The notes under the pieces were generated by a model that made no database searches, had not been told where the DNA came from, and saw only the letters and a list, made by a program, of their open reading frames with translations. A DNA stretch of 64,000 nt from JAITVB01 sp031553805 (GTDB taxonomy: Bacteria; Bacteroidota; Bacteroidia; Bacteroidales; Rikenellaceae), in assembly GCA_031553805.1 (NCBI GenBank), contig JAVBLC010000011.1, positions 24,986 to 88,985 of the forward strand. Direction: 5' to 3'. Positions 7,163 to 16,893 of the stretch are shown here, piece after piece. Made by a program: the position numbers and the translations under genes. Position 1 is the stretch's first letter. Each line of letters starts with the position of its first letter.

Positions 7163-9889
7163 CTACTCCTGCTTCAGCGCAGCGTGGGCTGCGGCGAGGC
7201 GTGCGATGGGTACGCGGAAGGGGGAGCAGGATACGTAGTTGAGTCCGGCGAAGTGGCAGAATTCGACGGATTTGGGTTCGCCGCCGTGTTCGCCGCAGAT
7301 GCCGCACTTGAGGTTTTCGCGGACGCCGCGTCCTTTGAAGACAGCTTCACGCACGAGTTGGCCCACGCCTTTGACATCGAGGGTCTGGAACGGGTCGGCT
7401 TTGAGCAGTCCTTTCTCGAGGTATACGGGCAGGAATTTGGCCACGTCATCGCGCGAGAACCCGAGAGTCATCTGCGTGAGGTCGTTGGTCCCGAACGAGA
7501 AGAACTCGGCGACTTCGGCAATCTGGTCGGCGGTGACGGCGGCGCGGGGCACTTCGATCATCGTGCCGACCATGTATTCGATGGCGTCGTTGCGTTCGGC
7601 GAAGATCTCTTCGGCCACGCGGTCGATGATCGCTTTCTGGTAACGCAGCTCTTTGTGGTTACCCACGAGCGGTACCATGATCTCGACGCAAGCCTCGACA
7701 CCCCGCTTTTTCACGTTGAACGCGGCCTCGATGATGGCGCGGGCCTGCATTTCGGTGATTTCGGGATAGGTGTTGCCCAGGCGGCAGCCGCGGTGGCCGA
7801 GCATCGGGTTCGATTCGGCCAGCATTTCGACTTTGTTTTTGATCTTATCGTAGGAAACGCCCATTTCGGCAGCCATTTCCTTCATCTCCTTTTCGAAATG
7901 GGGCACGAATTCGTGGAGGGGCGGATCGAGCAGGCGCACGGTGACGGGGTAACCGTCCATCGCTTCGAACAATCCCTCGAAGTCGCCGCGCTGCATCGGC
8001 AGCAGTTTGGCCAGGGCCTTGCGGCGGCCGGCTTCGTCGTCGGCGAGGATCATTTCGCGCACGGCTTTGATGCGGTCGCCTTCGAAGAACATATGTTCGG
8101 TGCGGCACAGGCCGATCCCCTGCGCACCGAAGGCCATCGCCTGTTTCGCGTCGCGGGGCACGTCGGCGTTGGCGCGTACCTTGAGGTGTGCGAATTTGGT
8201 CGTGAGGTCCATCAACTTGGCGAAGTCGCCCGAAAGCTCGGCGTCGCGGGTGGCTACCTTGCCTTCGTAAACCACGCCGGTCGAACCGTTCAACGAGAGC
8301 CAGTCGCCCTCCTTGTAGGTCTTGCCACCAACGGTCAGCGTACGGGCCTTGTAATCGATCACCAGTTCACCGGCGCCCGACACACAACATTTGCCCATCC
8401 CGCGGGCCACGACCGCAGCGTGCGAAGTCATCCCGCCGCGGGCGGTGAGGATCGCTTCGGCCACGTTCATCCCTTTGAGGTCTTCGGGCGAGGTTTCGAC
8501 GCGCACCAGGACGGTCTTCAGCCCTTTGGCCGCCCATGCTTCGGCGTCGTCGGCAAAAAAGACGATCTGGCCAGTGCCGGCGCCCGGCGAGGCCGGCAGC
8601 CCTTTGGTCAGCGCCTTGGCGGCTTTCATCGCTTCGGGATCGAAGACCGGGTGAAGGAGTTCGTCGAGTTTGGCCGGTTCGCAACGCAGCACGGCGGTCT
8701 TTTCGTCGATCAGCTTCTCTTCCAGCATATCGATCGCGATCTTGACCATCGCCGCACCGGTGCGTTTGCCGTTGCGGGTCTGGAGCATCCAGAGTTTTCC
8801 ATTTTCAATGGTAAACTCGATGTCCTGCATATCGGTAAAATATTTTTCGAGGTGAGCCTGAATGTCGTTGAGTTCTTTGTAGGCAACAGGCATCGTCTCT
8901 TCGAGCGAAGGGAATTTCGACGCGCGGTCAGCCTCGGATACACCCTGCGAAGCGGCCCAGCGGCGCGAACCTTCGATGGTGATCTGTTGCGGGGTGCGGA
9001 TCCCGGCCACCACGTCTTCGCCCTGGGCGTTGATCAGGTATTCGCCGTTGAAGAGGTCTTCGCCGGTCGAGGCGTCGCGGGTAAAGGCCACGCCGGTCGC
9101 CGAGTTTTCACCCATATTGCCGAACACCATCGCCTGTACGTTCACAGCCGTGCCCCACTCTTCGGGAATGCCGTTAAGCTTGCGGTAAAGGATCGCGCGG
9201 TCGTTCATCCAACTGCTGAACACGGCGCATACTGCGCCCCAGAGCTGTTCCCACGGGCTGTCCGGGAAATCGCGGCCGGTGCTTTTCTTCACGGCGGCCT
9301 TAAAGCGTCTCACGAGTTCTTTCAGGTCATCGGCCGAGAGTTGGGTATCAAGTTCGACGCCCTTTTCGTGTTTCATCTCGTCGATGAGTTCTTCGAACGG
9401 GTCATGGTCTTCCTTGCTTTTGGGCTTCATGCCGAGCACCACGTCGCCGTACATCTGCACGAAGCGGCGGTACGAGTCCCATGCAAAACGTTCGTTTCCG
9501 CTGTTCTTGGCCACCGACAGCACCACCTGGTCATTCAGGCCGAGGTTGAGGATCGTGTCCATCATCCCGGGCATCGACGCACGCGAACCCGAGCGCACCG
9601 ACACCAACAGGGGGTTGTTCGCATCACCGAACGATTTGCCCGTGGCGGCACCCATTTTTTCGATGGCTACCTTCACGTCGGGCTCAAGGAGTGCGATCAC
9701 TTCGGGCTCACCGTGGGTATAGTATTCGGCGCAAACGTCAGAAGTAATCGTGAAACCCGGAGGAACGGGGATCCCGATCAGGTTCATTTCTGCCAGGTTG
9801 GCCCCTTTGCCACCGAGGGTGTCGCGCATGCTGCCGTTCCCTTCGGCCTGCTTGTTGCCGAAGGTGTAGACTCTTTTGATTTTTTGCAT
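7163..9889 (-). CDS. ppdK: Pyruvate, phosphate dikinase
   Basis: The 908-residue PPDK interconverts pyruvate, ATP and Pi with PEP, AMP and PPi in the cytoplasm, and is typical of anaerobes that run PPi-linked glycolysis. It has the N-terminal ATP-grasp start (LGGKGANLAEM, near residue 27), the phosphohistidine motif GGMTSHAAVVARGMG with the catalytic His at residue 490, and the C-terminal PEP/pyruvate barrel with SFGTNDLTQM and CGICGEHGG. Length is slightly above the usual 870-890. It has its own promoter (9940-9970) and is monocistronic; the end abuts a family A repeat. Confidence 0.97.
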   Translation of the reverse strand: MQKIKRVYTFGNKQAEGNGSMRDTLGGKGANLAEMNLIGIPVPPGFTITSDVCAEYYTHGEPEVIALLEPDVKVAIEKMGAATGKSFGDANNPLLVSVRSGSRASMPGMMDTILNLGLNDQVVLSVAKNSGNERFAWDSYRRFVQMYGDVVLGMKPKSKEDHDPFEELIDEMKHEKGVELDTQLSADDLKELVRRFKAAVKKSTGRDFPDSPWEQLWGAVCAVFSSWMNDRAILYRKLNGIPEEWGTAVNVQAMVFGNMGENSATGVAFTRDASTGEDLFNGEYLINAQGEDVVAGIRTPQQITIEGSRRWAASQGVSEADRASKFPSLEETMPVAYKELNDIQAHLEKYFTDMQDIEFTIENGKLWMLQTRNGKRTGAAMVKIAIDMLEEKLIDEKTAVLRCEPAKLDELLHPVFDPEAMKAAKALTKGLPASPGAGTGQIVFFADDAEAWAAKGLKTVLVRVETSPEDLKGMNVAEAILTARGGMTSHAAVVARGMGKCCVSGAGELVIDYKARTLTVGGKTYKEGDWLSLNGSTGVVYEGKVATRDAELSGDFAKLMDLTTKFAHLKVRANADVPRDAKQAMAFGAQGIGLCRTEHMFFEGDRIKAVREMILADDEAGRRKALAKLLPMQRGDFEGLFEAMDGYPVTVRLLDPPLHEFVPHFEKEMKEMAAEMGVSYDKIKNKVEMLAESNPMLGHRGCRLGNTYPEITEMQARAIIEAAFNVKKRGVEACVEIMVPLVGNHKELRYQKAIIDRVAEEIFAERNDAIEYMVGTMIEVPRAAVTADQIAEVAEFFSFGTNDLTQMTLGFSRDDVAKFLPVYLEKGLLKADPFQTLDVKGVGQLVREAVFKGRGVRENLKCGICGEHGGEPKSVEFCHFAGLNYVSCSPFRVPIARLAAAHAALKQE

Positions 9890-9939
9890 AATGGGTTATT
9901 TTTGTATGGTTTGTTTTCGATTGCTTTCGGGTTAGAGGT

Positions 9940-9970
9940 CAAATATATAAAATAATATCCTTTTTTCAAA
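9940..9970 (-). promoter_or_regulatory. Promoter for ppdK
   Basis: On the minus strand a -7 element TATATTTG (9947 to 9940) is preceded by TTTG at 9970-9967 with 19 bp between the TTG and the TA. This is the full Bacteroidetes primary-sigma consensus. The implied leader is about 45 nt before the ppdK ATG at 9889. Confidence 0.7.
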
Positions 9971-10052
9971 CGCCCGAAGCAGGAAAATCGACCGGAAGAA
10001 AGAATCAACACCGCCTCAAAAAGAAGCCCCCTCCATTCACAAAGCGCCGATA

Positions 10053-10077
10053 GGCAGCGGTCCGGAGGACCGCTGCC
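10053..10077. repeat. Perfect 11-bp hairpin downstream of dnaX
   Basis: GGCAGCGGTCC and GGACCGCTGCC are exact inverted copies around GGA. It lies 54 bp past the dnaX stop on the minus strand, and no T run follows it, so a terminator role is uncertain. It could be a transcript end-protecting hairpin. Confidence 0.5.
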
Positions 10078-10130
10078 GCGCATCTAAACAAATTTTTCAG
10101 AAAAAGAGGGGTCGGGGGAAACGCCCCGGT

Positions 10131-12131
10131 CTACTCAATGTCGAGGTCGAGGCTTTTGCGGAATTGGGCCAAGTGAGGGTTCTGCTCGCCCAGGTAAGCG
10201 AGCTTGTCCTCGGGGCGGATGGGTTTCATGAACGAGGTGTCCTCCTCGATGACGGTTTCGAATTCGATCGCGCCGCCCAGGCCCGAAAGTTCGGATAGGC
10301 GCCGTTTCAGGTCGATCGTGTTGCGGTCGATCTCTTCCTGGAGCATATCCGTGACGACGGTGAAGATGACCTTGTTGCCCCGGACATTGACGGTTTGCAG
10401 GGCGGCAGCCAGGCGCGGACGGTCGTCGGCCAGGTCTGTGGCGAGTGTGCGGCAGGCGGCGGTGAGCATACGCTCCGCCTCTTCCGGTGAAGATGCGGCG
10501 GACGAAGCGGCCACAGGGGCGTGCGAAACGGGGGTCTCCGCTTGGGGCGAAGCTGTTTCTGCGGCCGGGGCGGCCGTGCCGTTCATGATGTTTTTGAGCG
10601 AAAAACCGGTGATCGAAGTGCCGTTGCCGTTAGCAGGCCGGGGCGGAGCCGGGTTTTCCGCAGAGGGTGAAACGGGTGTTGCGGATACAGGAACCGCCGC
10701 TGGCGCAGGGGCGGGAGCGGCCACTAGGGCCTCAGATGCAGGCGTGTGATTCCCGGAAACGATTTCGAATTGGGGTTCCTCGGCAGGGAGTGCCGGCGAG
10801 AACACGACGGCTTTTGCCGGCTCAACGGGCCGCACGGGTGCGGGAGCAACCGCTTCGGCCACAGGAGCCGGTGGCGTTGCGACAGAAGTCGATGCGGGCA
10901 ACGGGGCTACCGCCGGATCAACGGCAGTCGCGGACGGATTGGCTGTTGCAGGAGCTGCCGCGGCGGCGGCCGGACGCCCCGCCGGTTCGGCCAGCGTAGG
11001 CGCGTAAGGATTACTCCCCTCCGCTAATTTTTTTTTTTGACCCATCCCGCAGAGTTTCATCAGGGCGAGTTCGACGTGCAAACGTTGGTTGGTGGCCGAC
11101 CGGAACGAGGAATCGACCCCCGTCAGCAGGTTGACCGCTTCAAAGAGGAGCGGCACCTCCCATCGGGCCGACTGTTCGCGGTAGCGCTGCGCCACCGTGC
11201 CCGACACTTCCAGCAAAGGCAATGTCCTTGGTTCTTTGCACATTAGTAAATTTCGAAAATGGTCGTTCAGTCCGGCGATGAACAGTTGGCCGCCGAAACC
11301 CTTGCGCAGTACCTGGTCGAAGAGGAGCAGCGTTTCGGTATAATCGCCCGCCAAAACGAGGTCGGATATGCGGAAATAGGTGTCGTAGTCGAGCACATTG
11401 AGCGTTTCGGCCACACGCGCCGCTTCGAGCGAAGCACCGCAGAACGACACCACCTTGTCGAACATCGACAGCGCGTCGCGCATCCCTCCGTCGGCCTTTT
11501 GGGCGATGATGTGGAGCGACTCGTCGTCGTAGGCCACGCCCTCCTGTCCGGCGATGTATTGCAGGTAACCGACGGCGTCCTCGGCCTTGATCCGGTTGAA
11601 GTCATAGATCTGGCAGCGCGAAAGGATCGTCGGGATGATTTTATGCTTCTCGGTGGTCGCCAGGATAAATAATGCATGCGAAGGCGGTTCTTCCAGCGTC
11701 TTGAGGAACGCGTTGAAGGCCTGCACCGAAAGCATATGCACCTCGTCGATGATGTAGACGCTGTAGCGGCCCACCTGCGGCGGGATGCGCACCTGTTCGG
11801 TCAGGTTGCGGATGTCGTCGACCGAGTTGTTCGAGGCGGCGTCCAGTTCGTGGATGTTGAACGAGCGGCCTTCGTTGAAGGCGCGGCACGATTCGCACGC
11901 CTCGCACGCCTCGCCGTCCTGCGGGTTCTGGCAATTGATCGCCTTGGCGAAGATACGGGCCAGCGTGGTCTTGCCCACCCCCCTCGGGCCGCAGAAGAGG
12001 TAGCCGTGGGCCAACTGGCCGCGGGTGATGGCGTTCTTCAGTGTCGAGGTAATATGCCCCTGGCCGACCACCGAAACAAAGGTAGCCGGACGGTATTTCC
12101 GCGCAGAAACGATAAAATTGTCCATTTTCAA
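10131..12131 (-). CDS. dnaX: DNA polymerase III subunit gamma/tau
   Basis: The 666-residue clamp-loader ATPase has an N-terminal AAA+ module with Walker A GPRGVGKT (near 49-56), a four-Cys zinc finger (CQNPQDGEACEACESC) and Walker B with DEVHML. Domain III follows. A long Ala/Pro-rich linker covers about 385-545 (PAAAAAAPATANPSA...), and a C-terminal tau-like domain ends the protein. The low-complexity linker is expected in tau. Upstream, on the same strand, lies trxA with a family B hairpin between them. The other clamp-loader subunit, holB, lies at 59.4 kb. Confidence 0.95.
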   Translation of the reverse strand: MKMDNFIVSARKYRPATFVSVVGQGHITSTLKNAITRGQLAHGYLFCGPRGVGKTTLARIFAKAINCQNPQDGEACEACESCRAFNEGRSFNIHELDAASNNSVDDIRNLTEQVRIPPQVGRYSVYIIDEVHMLSVQAFNAFLKTLEEPPSHALFILATTEKHKIIPTILSRCQIYDFNRIKAEDAVGYLQYIAGQEGVAYDDESLHIIAQKADGGMRDALSMFDKVVSFCGASLEAARVAETLNVLDYDTYFRISDLVLAGDYTETLLLFDQVLRKGFGGQLFIAGLNDHFRNLLMCKEPRTLPLLEVSGTVAQRYREQSARWEVPLLFEAVNLLTGVDSSFRSATNQRLHVELALMKLCGMGQKKKLAEGSNPYAPTLAEPAGRPAAAAAAPATANPSATAVDPAVAPLPASTSVATPPAPVAEAVAPAPVRPVEPAKAVVFSPALPAEEPQFEIVSGNHTPASEALVAAPAPAPAAVPVSATPVSPSAENPAPPRPANGNGTSITGFSLKNIMNGTAAPAAETASPQAETPVSHAPVAASSAASSPEEAERMLTAACRTLATDLADDRPRLAAALQTVNVRGNKVIFTVVTDMLQEEIDRNTIDLKRRLSELSGLGGAIEFETVIEEDTSFMKPIRPEDKLAYLGEQNPHLAQFRKSLDLDIE

Positions 12132-12156
12132 AATTTTAACCCGCAGGCTCTGCTTC

Positions 12157-12276
12157 GCTGTGCGGAGCGTGCGGCAGATTTAAACGATCGTTTCGGTTTT
12201 CAACCGGAGCGTACTCAAGTACGTAAGGATTGAAAAGCGGAAGGATCGTTTAAAAGTGGCGTGCGATACGTGCAGC
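12157..12276. repeat. Family B covarying hairpin element, copy 1
   Basis: This hairpin lies between trxA and dnaX (both minus), starting a few bases after the trxA stop. The outer stem TTTAAACGATC (12179-12189) pairs exactly with GATCGTTTAAA (12244-12254). A middle stem, GGTTTTCAA with TTGAAAAGC, is partly wobble-paired. The inner hairpin is GCGTAC-TCAA-GTACGT. The flanks GTGCGGAGCGTGCGGCAG and GTGGCGTGCGATACGTGCAG are shared with copies at 32.64 and 35.87 kb. Confidence 0.85.
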
Positions 12277-12281
12277 CTGAA

Positions 12282-12596
12282 TTAGAGAAGCTTGGAAAGC
12301 TTCTCGGCAAGAACGTCCTTGGTGCAGAAGCCTACTTGTTTATCGACCAATTGTCCGCCCTTCAGAAAAACAATCGTCGGGATGTTGCGCACGCCGAACT
12401 GCACGGCCACTTCGTTGTTGGCGTCCACGTCGCATTTGCCTACGACCGCTTTGCCCTCGAACTCCTTGGCCAGCTCTTCGACCGCAGGGGCGATCATCCG
12501 GCACGGGCCGCACCATTCGGCCCAAAAATCGATCACTACGGGCTTGTCGCCCGCCATCACTTCCTTGAAATTGGCGTTGGTAATCTCGAATGCCAT
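12282..12596 (-). CDS. trxA: Thioredoxin
   Basis: This is a 104-residue cytoplasmic disulfide reductant with the canonical FWAEWCGPCR active site (Cys29 and Cys32), the cis-Pro motif NIPTIVFLKGG and a normal thioredoxin fold length. It has no signal peptide. It lies upstream of dnaX on the minus strand and downstream of dnaE, with a 107-bp gap to dnaE. Confidence 0.96.
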   Translation of the reverse strand: MAFEITNANFKEVMAGDKPVVIDFWAEWCGPCRMIAPAVEELAKEFEGKAVVGKCDVDANNEVAVQFGVRNIPTIVFLKGGQLVDKQVGFCTKDVLAEKLSKLL

Positions 12597-12703
12597 ATCT
12601 TTTATTTTTTAAATTATTTCCCTAAAAACGTTCCAGGGCGGGTTTTCATATGCAAATCCCGAACCGGATTTCCAAAGGTATAAAAAGCCTCCGTTTTTCC
12701 AAC

Positions 12704-15700
12704 CTATACAAAGACATATTTTATGTCGTTGTGGTCGAGAAACGATATCAGCTCATTGGATATGAGCACTTTATGCTTTCGCGAAGTCAACCCGAGCGAC
12801 ACCCCGTGAACCGAATCGTAAACTTTCACACGCAAGGTCGCTTTACCCTTATTTCCCTCGACAATCCGCGAAAACTCGTCCGAAAACTCGGGGGTGATCC
12901 CCTCGACCGGCACCGTGACCAGCACCTCGCGGATCATCTTCTCCTGCACGTCCGAAAGCATCGCGATCGAGGTGATCTTGATCTCCAGTTCGCCCGGACG
13001 GTAAGGATGCTCGCCCACGCGGCCCTTGATCATCAGGTAATAATTTTCGTAGCAATAGCGGCGGAATTGTTCGTAGTCCTTGCTGAAGAGGGTAAATTGG
13101 AACGAGTCGCTGTAGTCTTCGATCGTGAAACGCCCGTAAGGCTTTCCGTCTTTGGTCGACAGGTGCTGCACGGCGGAGACGATGCCGGCCACGGTGAATT
13201 CCTTGCCTTTCAACGACGGCAGGTCGGAAAGCATCGCAAGCTCCGTATTGCAGAAATTGCGGATGATGGCGGCGTAATCGTCCAGCGGGTGCGATGAAAG
13301 GTAAATGCCCACCACCTCCTTTTCCTTACCCAGCGTTTCCAATTTGCCCCATTCTTCGACCGCAGGCGGTTCGGGTTTCTGGATGTCGGCCACGTTGCCC
13401 CCATCGCCGAACAGGCTTTGCTGCGAGTTGTTGCTCTCTTCCTGCATCCGATTGCCGTAGCGGATCAGCAGGTCGAGGAAGAGGTTGCCCTTGATGTCGG
13501 GTTCGAGGAAACGGCTGCGGTGGGCGTCGGTCAGTGAGTCGAAGGCTCCCGCCAAAACCAGATTTTCGAAGGTTTTTTTGTTGACCGTGGTCAGATTTAC
13601 CCGCTCTACAAAGTCGTAGATCGAGGTAAATTTCCCGCCCTCCTGCCGCACCTTGATGATGTGTTCGACGGCGGCCTCGCCCACCCCTTTCACGGCGACC
13701 AGTCCGAAGCGGACGTTGCCCTGCGAGTCGACCGAAAATTTCAGAAAGCTTTCGTTCACATCCGGCCCTTTCACCGACAAGCCCATCCGCTTGCACTCGT
13801 CCATGAAGAAGCTGATCTTCTTGATGTCCGAGAAATTGCGGCTCAGCAGGGCGGCCATAAATTCGGGCGGGTGGTGCGCTTTGAGGTAGGCGGTCTGGTA
13901 GGACACGTAAGCGTAGCAGGTCGAGTGCGACTTGTTGAACGCATACTCCGCAAACGCTTCCCAGTCTTTCCATATTTTTTCGCACACCGTGGCGTCGTGG
14001 CCGCGGGCGATGGCCCCTTCGATGAATTGGCCTTTCATCTTGTCGAGTACCTCGCGCTGCTTTTTCCCCATCGCCTTACGCAGTACGTCGGCCTGCCCTT
14101 TCGAGAAACCGGCCAGTTTTTGCGAGAGGAGCATCACCTGCTCCTGGTAAACCGTAATTCCATAAGTATCTTTCAGATACTCTTCCATTTCGGGCAGGTC
14201 GTAGACGATCGGCTCATAGCCGTGCTTGCGGGCGATGAAGTTGGGAATGTATTCGAGCGGCCCCGGGCGGTAAAGGGCGTTCATCGCGATCAGGTCCTCG
14301 AACCGGTTGGGTTTGAGCGACCGCAGGTACTTTTTCATCCCGGCCGACTCGAACTGGAACAGGCCCGTCGTGTCGCCGCGGCTGTAAAGGTCAAACGTGA
14401 GTTGGTCGTCCAACGGGATGGCGTCGATGTCAATGTCGATCCCTTTCGAACGTTTTACATTTTCGACCGCATCCTTGATAATGGAGAGCGTTTTCAACCC
14501 CAGAAAGTCCATCTTCAGCAGGCCGACGTCTTCCACATGTTTCCCGTCATACTGAACCACAAAGAGCTCAGCCTCTTTCGCAACCGAAAGCGGAATGAAA
14601 TTTTCGAGGTCGTCGCTGCCGATGATCACCCCGCAGGCGTGGACACCGGTCTGGCGCACCGAGCCTTCGAGCACTTCGGCGTATTTGAGCGTGTCGCGGA
14701 TCAGCGTATCGTCCGACTCGCGTTCCTGGGCCAGCTCCGGTACCTCTTTATAGGCTTTGGCCAGGGTCGTCCCCGGGCGTTCGGGCACCAGCTTGGCCAG
14801 GCGGTCGCTCTGGGGCAGGGGGAGCTTCTGCACCCGGGCTACGTCGCGGATCGCCAGCTTGGCCGCCATCGTGCCAAACGTGATGATGTGGGCCACGCGC
14901 CGGGCACCGTATTTGTTGACCACGTAACGCATCACGTCCTCGCGGCCGTCTTCGTCGAAGTCGATGTCGACGTCAGGCATCGAGATGCGCTCGGGGTTGA
15001 GGAAACGCTCGAACAGCAGTTCGTATTTGATCGGGTCGATATTGGTGATCCCCAGCGCATAGGCCACCACCGAACCGGCGGCCGAACCACGGCCCGGCCC
15101 AACCGAAACCCCCATTTCCCGCGCAGCTCTAATAAAATCCCACACGATGAGGAAGTAACCCGGAAAACCCATCCACTCGATCGTCGACAGTTCGAATTCG
15201 AAGCGTTCGCTCACCTCGTCCGAAAGTTCTCCGTAGCGCCGTGCGGCACCGATGTAGGTGATGTGTTCGAGGTATTTGTATTGTTTGGCGATCGTCAGTG
15301 CGTCGACAGCCTTTCTCAGAACGTTCCACGGACGGGCGGCGATCGCATCGAGCGCTTCTACGGAAGCGGCCTGCTCGACCAACACCTTCATTTCGGAAAA
15401 CTCGGTGCGGGCGGCCGCTTTGCGTTCTTCGTCCTTCAGCCCCTCGACATTCTTTTCCTCGCTCTTGAGGAACGACGCCTTCAGCCCCTCCAAATCCATC
15501 CGAAAATCGTCTGGCAAGGGAAAGTTGGGCATATAAGGGGCGTGGCTCAGCGAATAGGTTTCGACCTTGGCCGCTACCTCGAGCGTGTTGGCGAGCACTT
15601 CAGGATGATCGCCGAAGAGGGCCGTCATCTCGTCGTGGCTTTTCAAGTATTCCTGCCCGGTGTAGCGCATCCGCGAGGGGTCGTCGAGGTCCTTGCCCGT

Positions 15701-16402
15701 GTTGAGGCAGATCAGCCGGTCGTGGGCCGGGGCGTCCTCGGCGCGGATAAAGTGGACGTCGTTGCTGGCGATCACCTTTACGCCGTGCTTTTCGGCCAGT
15801 TCGAAGATCGCTTTGTTGACGGCCACCTGACGGTCGTAGGTGTCGCTGTCGAGCATCGGATCTCCGCTCGCGTGGAGTTGCACTTCGAGGTAATAATCGT
15901 CGCCATAGCGCGCTTTGAACTCTTCGACCACGCGGCCGGCCTGCGCCAGGTCGCCCTGCATGATGGCTTGCGGCACTTCGCCCCCGAGGCACGCCGAGCA
16001 GCAGATCAGATCATCCTTATATAAATCGAGCAATTCTTTATCGACCCTCGGTTTGTAATAAAATCCTTCGGTCCAGGAGTAGGACACGAGTTTGACAAGG
16101 TTATGATAACCGTTTTCGTTTTTGGCAATGAGAATAAGGTGGTCGCCACCGCGGTCGTCTTTGTCCGATTTGTCGTGGCGGCTTTTTGCCGCGACGTAGA
16201 CCTCGCACCCCAACAAGGGTTTTATGCCCGCCTTAACCGCCTCGGCATGGAACACTTTCACCCCGAACATATTGCCGTGGTCGGTGATCGCCACCGCCTC
16301 CATGCCCAGCTCCTTGGCCCGCACCATCAGCGGCTTGACCCCGGAGGCGCCGTCGAGAATAGAATATTGGGTATGCAGGTGAAGATGAACGAATTGCGAC
16401 AT
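12704..16402 (-). CDS. dnaE: DNA polymerase III subunit alpha
   Basis: The 1232-residue replicative polymerase has an N-terminal PHP domain (HLHLHTQYSILDG from residue 5), a C-family polymerase core with the catalytic PDVDIDFDEDGRE motif, tandem helix-hairpin-helix segments, and an OB-fold near the C-terminus. I chose the ATG at 16402, which gives MSQFVHLHLHTQ, the standard family start. A longer in-frame extension to 16780 has no family resemblance and overlaps the DUF2007 gene. It is transcribed toward trxA. Confidence 0.96.
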   Translation of the reverse strand: MSQFVHLHLHTQYSILDGASGVKPLMVRAKELGMEAVAITDHGNMFGVKVFHAEAVKAGIKPLLGCEVYVAAKSRHDKSDKDDRGGDHLILIAKNENGYHNLVKLVSYSWTEGFYYKPRVDKELLDLYKDDLICCSACLGGEVPQAIMQGDLAQAGRVVEEFKARYGDDYYLEVQLHASGDPMLDSDTYDRQVAVNKAIFELAEKHGVKVIASNDVHFIRAEDAPAHDRLICLNTGKDLDDPSRMRYTGQEYLKSHDEMTALFGDHPEVLANTLEVAAKVETYSLSHAPYMPNFPLPDDFRMDLEGLKASFLKSEEKNVEGLKDEERKAAARTEFSEMKVLVEQAASVEALDAIAARPWNVLRKAVDALTIAKQYKYLEHITYIGAARRYGELSDEVSERFEFELSTIEWMGFPGYFLIVWDFIRAAREMGVSVGPGRGSAAGSVVAYALGITNIDPIKYELLFERFLNPERISMPDVDIDFDEDGREDVMRYVVNKYGARRVAHIITFGTMAAKLAIRDVARVQKLPLPQSDRLAKLVPERPGTTLAKAYKEVPELAQERESDDTLIRDTLKYAEVLEGSVRQTGVHACGVIIGSDDLENFIPLSVAKEAELFVVQYDGKHVEDVGLLKMDFLGLKTLSIIKDAVENVKRSKGIDIDIDAIPLDDQLTFDLYSRGDTTGLFQFESAGMKKYLRSLKPNRFEDLIAMNALYRPGPLEYIPNFIARKHGYEPIVYDLPEMEEYLKDTYGITVYQEQVMLLSQKLAGFSKGQADVLRKAMGKKQREVLDKMKGQFIEGAIARGHDATVCEKIWKDWEAFAEYAFNKSHSTCYAYVSYQTAYLKAHHPPEFMAALLSRNFSDIKKISFFMDECKRMGLSVKGPDVNESFLKFSVDSQGNVRFGLVAVKGVGEAAVEHIIKVRQEGGKFTSIYDFVERVNLTTVNKKTFENLVLAGAFDSLTDAHRSRFLEPDIKGNLFLDLLIRYGNRMQEESNNSQQSLFGDGGNVADIQKPEPPAVEEWGKLETLGKEKEVVGIYLSSHPLDDYAAIIRNFCNTELAMLSDLPSLKGKEFTVAGIVSAVQHLSTKDGKPYGRFTIEDYSDSFQFTLFSKDYEQFRRYCYENYYLMIKGRVGEHPYRPGELEIKITSIAMLSDVQEKMIREVLVTVPVEGITPEFSDEFSRIVEGNKGKATLRVKVYDSVHGVSLGLTSRKHKVLISNELISFLDHNDIKYVFV

Positions 16403-16527
16403 TTTTCGACAGGTAAGGTGAATGCGTTTATGGAACACAAAAGTAAACAATAACTTTCTCCCAAGCAAGGAAAGTGAGGCGCGGTTTTTGCTGTTCTTAA
16501 GTATTTTCAGATTAAACGCAAGAACGC

Positions 16528-16731
16528 ATGGAAGAGGTATCGACCGTAATGACTTTCGACTCGCTGCAGGAGGCCTATATGAAAAAATCCCTGCTGGCCG
16601 CCCACGGCATCGACGCTGAGGTGATAGGCGAGATTGCGCATGAAATTTACCCGATCGGCGCGGTACCCATACAACTGGTAGTGGCCGCCAAAGACGAGCA
16701 GCGGGCACTGGAGGTGTTGGGCAAGGAATAA
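16528..16731 (+). CDS. DUF2007-type small protein
   Basis: This 67-residue protein resembles the DUF2007 family (putative signal-transducing proteins with a GlnB-like fold). The pattern is a beta strand with VMTFDSLQEAYMKKSLLAAHGIDAEV, then a strand with PIQLVVAAKDEQRALEVL. The order strand, two-helix stretch, strand, helix fits the family. It is divergent from dnaE (125-bp gap) and precedes htrA. Its function is unknown. Confidence 0.75.
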   Translation: MEEVSTVMTFDSLQEAYMKKSLLAAHGIDAEVIGEIAHEIYPIGAVPIQLVVAAKDEQRALEVLGKE

Positions 16732-16893
16732 CGCCCTCGCGCCTCCGGTGTTTTTTTTGCAAAAAATCCACAATTTTCACGCGCCAACCTCGTTATAAGA
16801 TAACCATAACGGGATTTATGCGCGAGGAGACAACCGAGTGGGGTATCCTTCGCAAATCCCCATTTCGAAAACTCTAAAAAACTGATTTACACA
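16732..16893 (+). promoter_or_regulatory. htrA upstream region
   Basis: The 162-bp leader region holds a hairpin with CGTTAT and ATAACG arms (around 16791-16811) inside a wider CCTCG...CGAGG repeat, and a second weak GGGG/CCCC pair near 16840-16862. I see no convincing TAnnTTTG element, so the promoter may be of another sigma class, as would suit an envelope-stress protease. This is an inference. Confidence 0.3.

Noticed and set aside
7127..9955. 942-codon plus-strand frame opposite ppdK
   Set aside because: It is a shadow of the GC-rich ppdK codons. It is His/Phe/Gly-rich without any family pattern, while the minus strand encodes a full PPDK with all motifs.
13661..16024. 787-codon plus-strand frame opposite dnaE
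   Set aside because: Antisense shadow of dnaE with no family resemblance.
16403..16780. 126-residue N-terminal extension of dnaE
   Set aside because: The family starts at MSQFVHLHLHT. The extension overlaps the divergent DUF2007 gene and is not protein-like.
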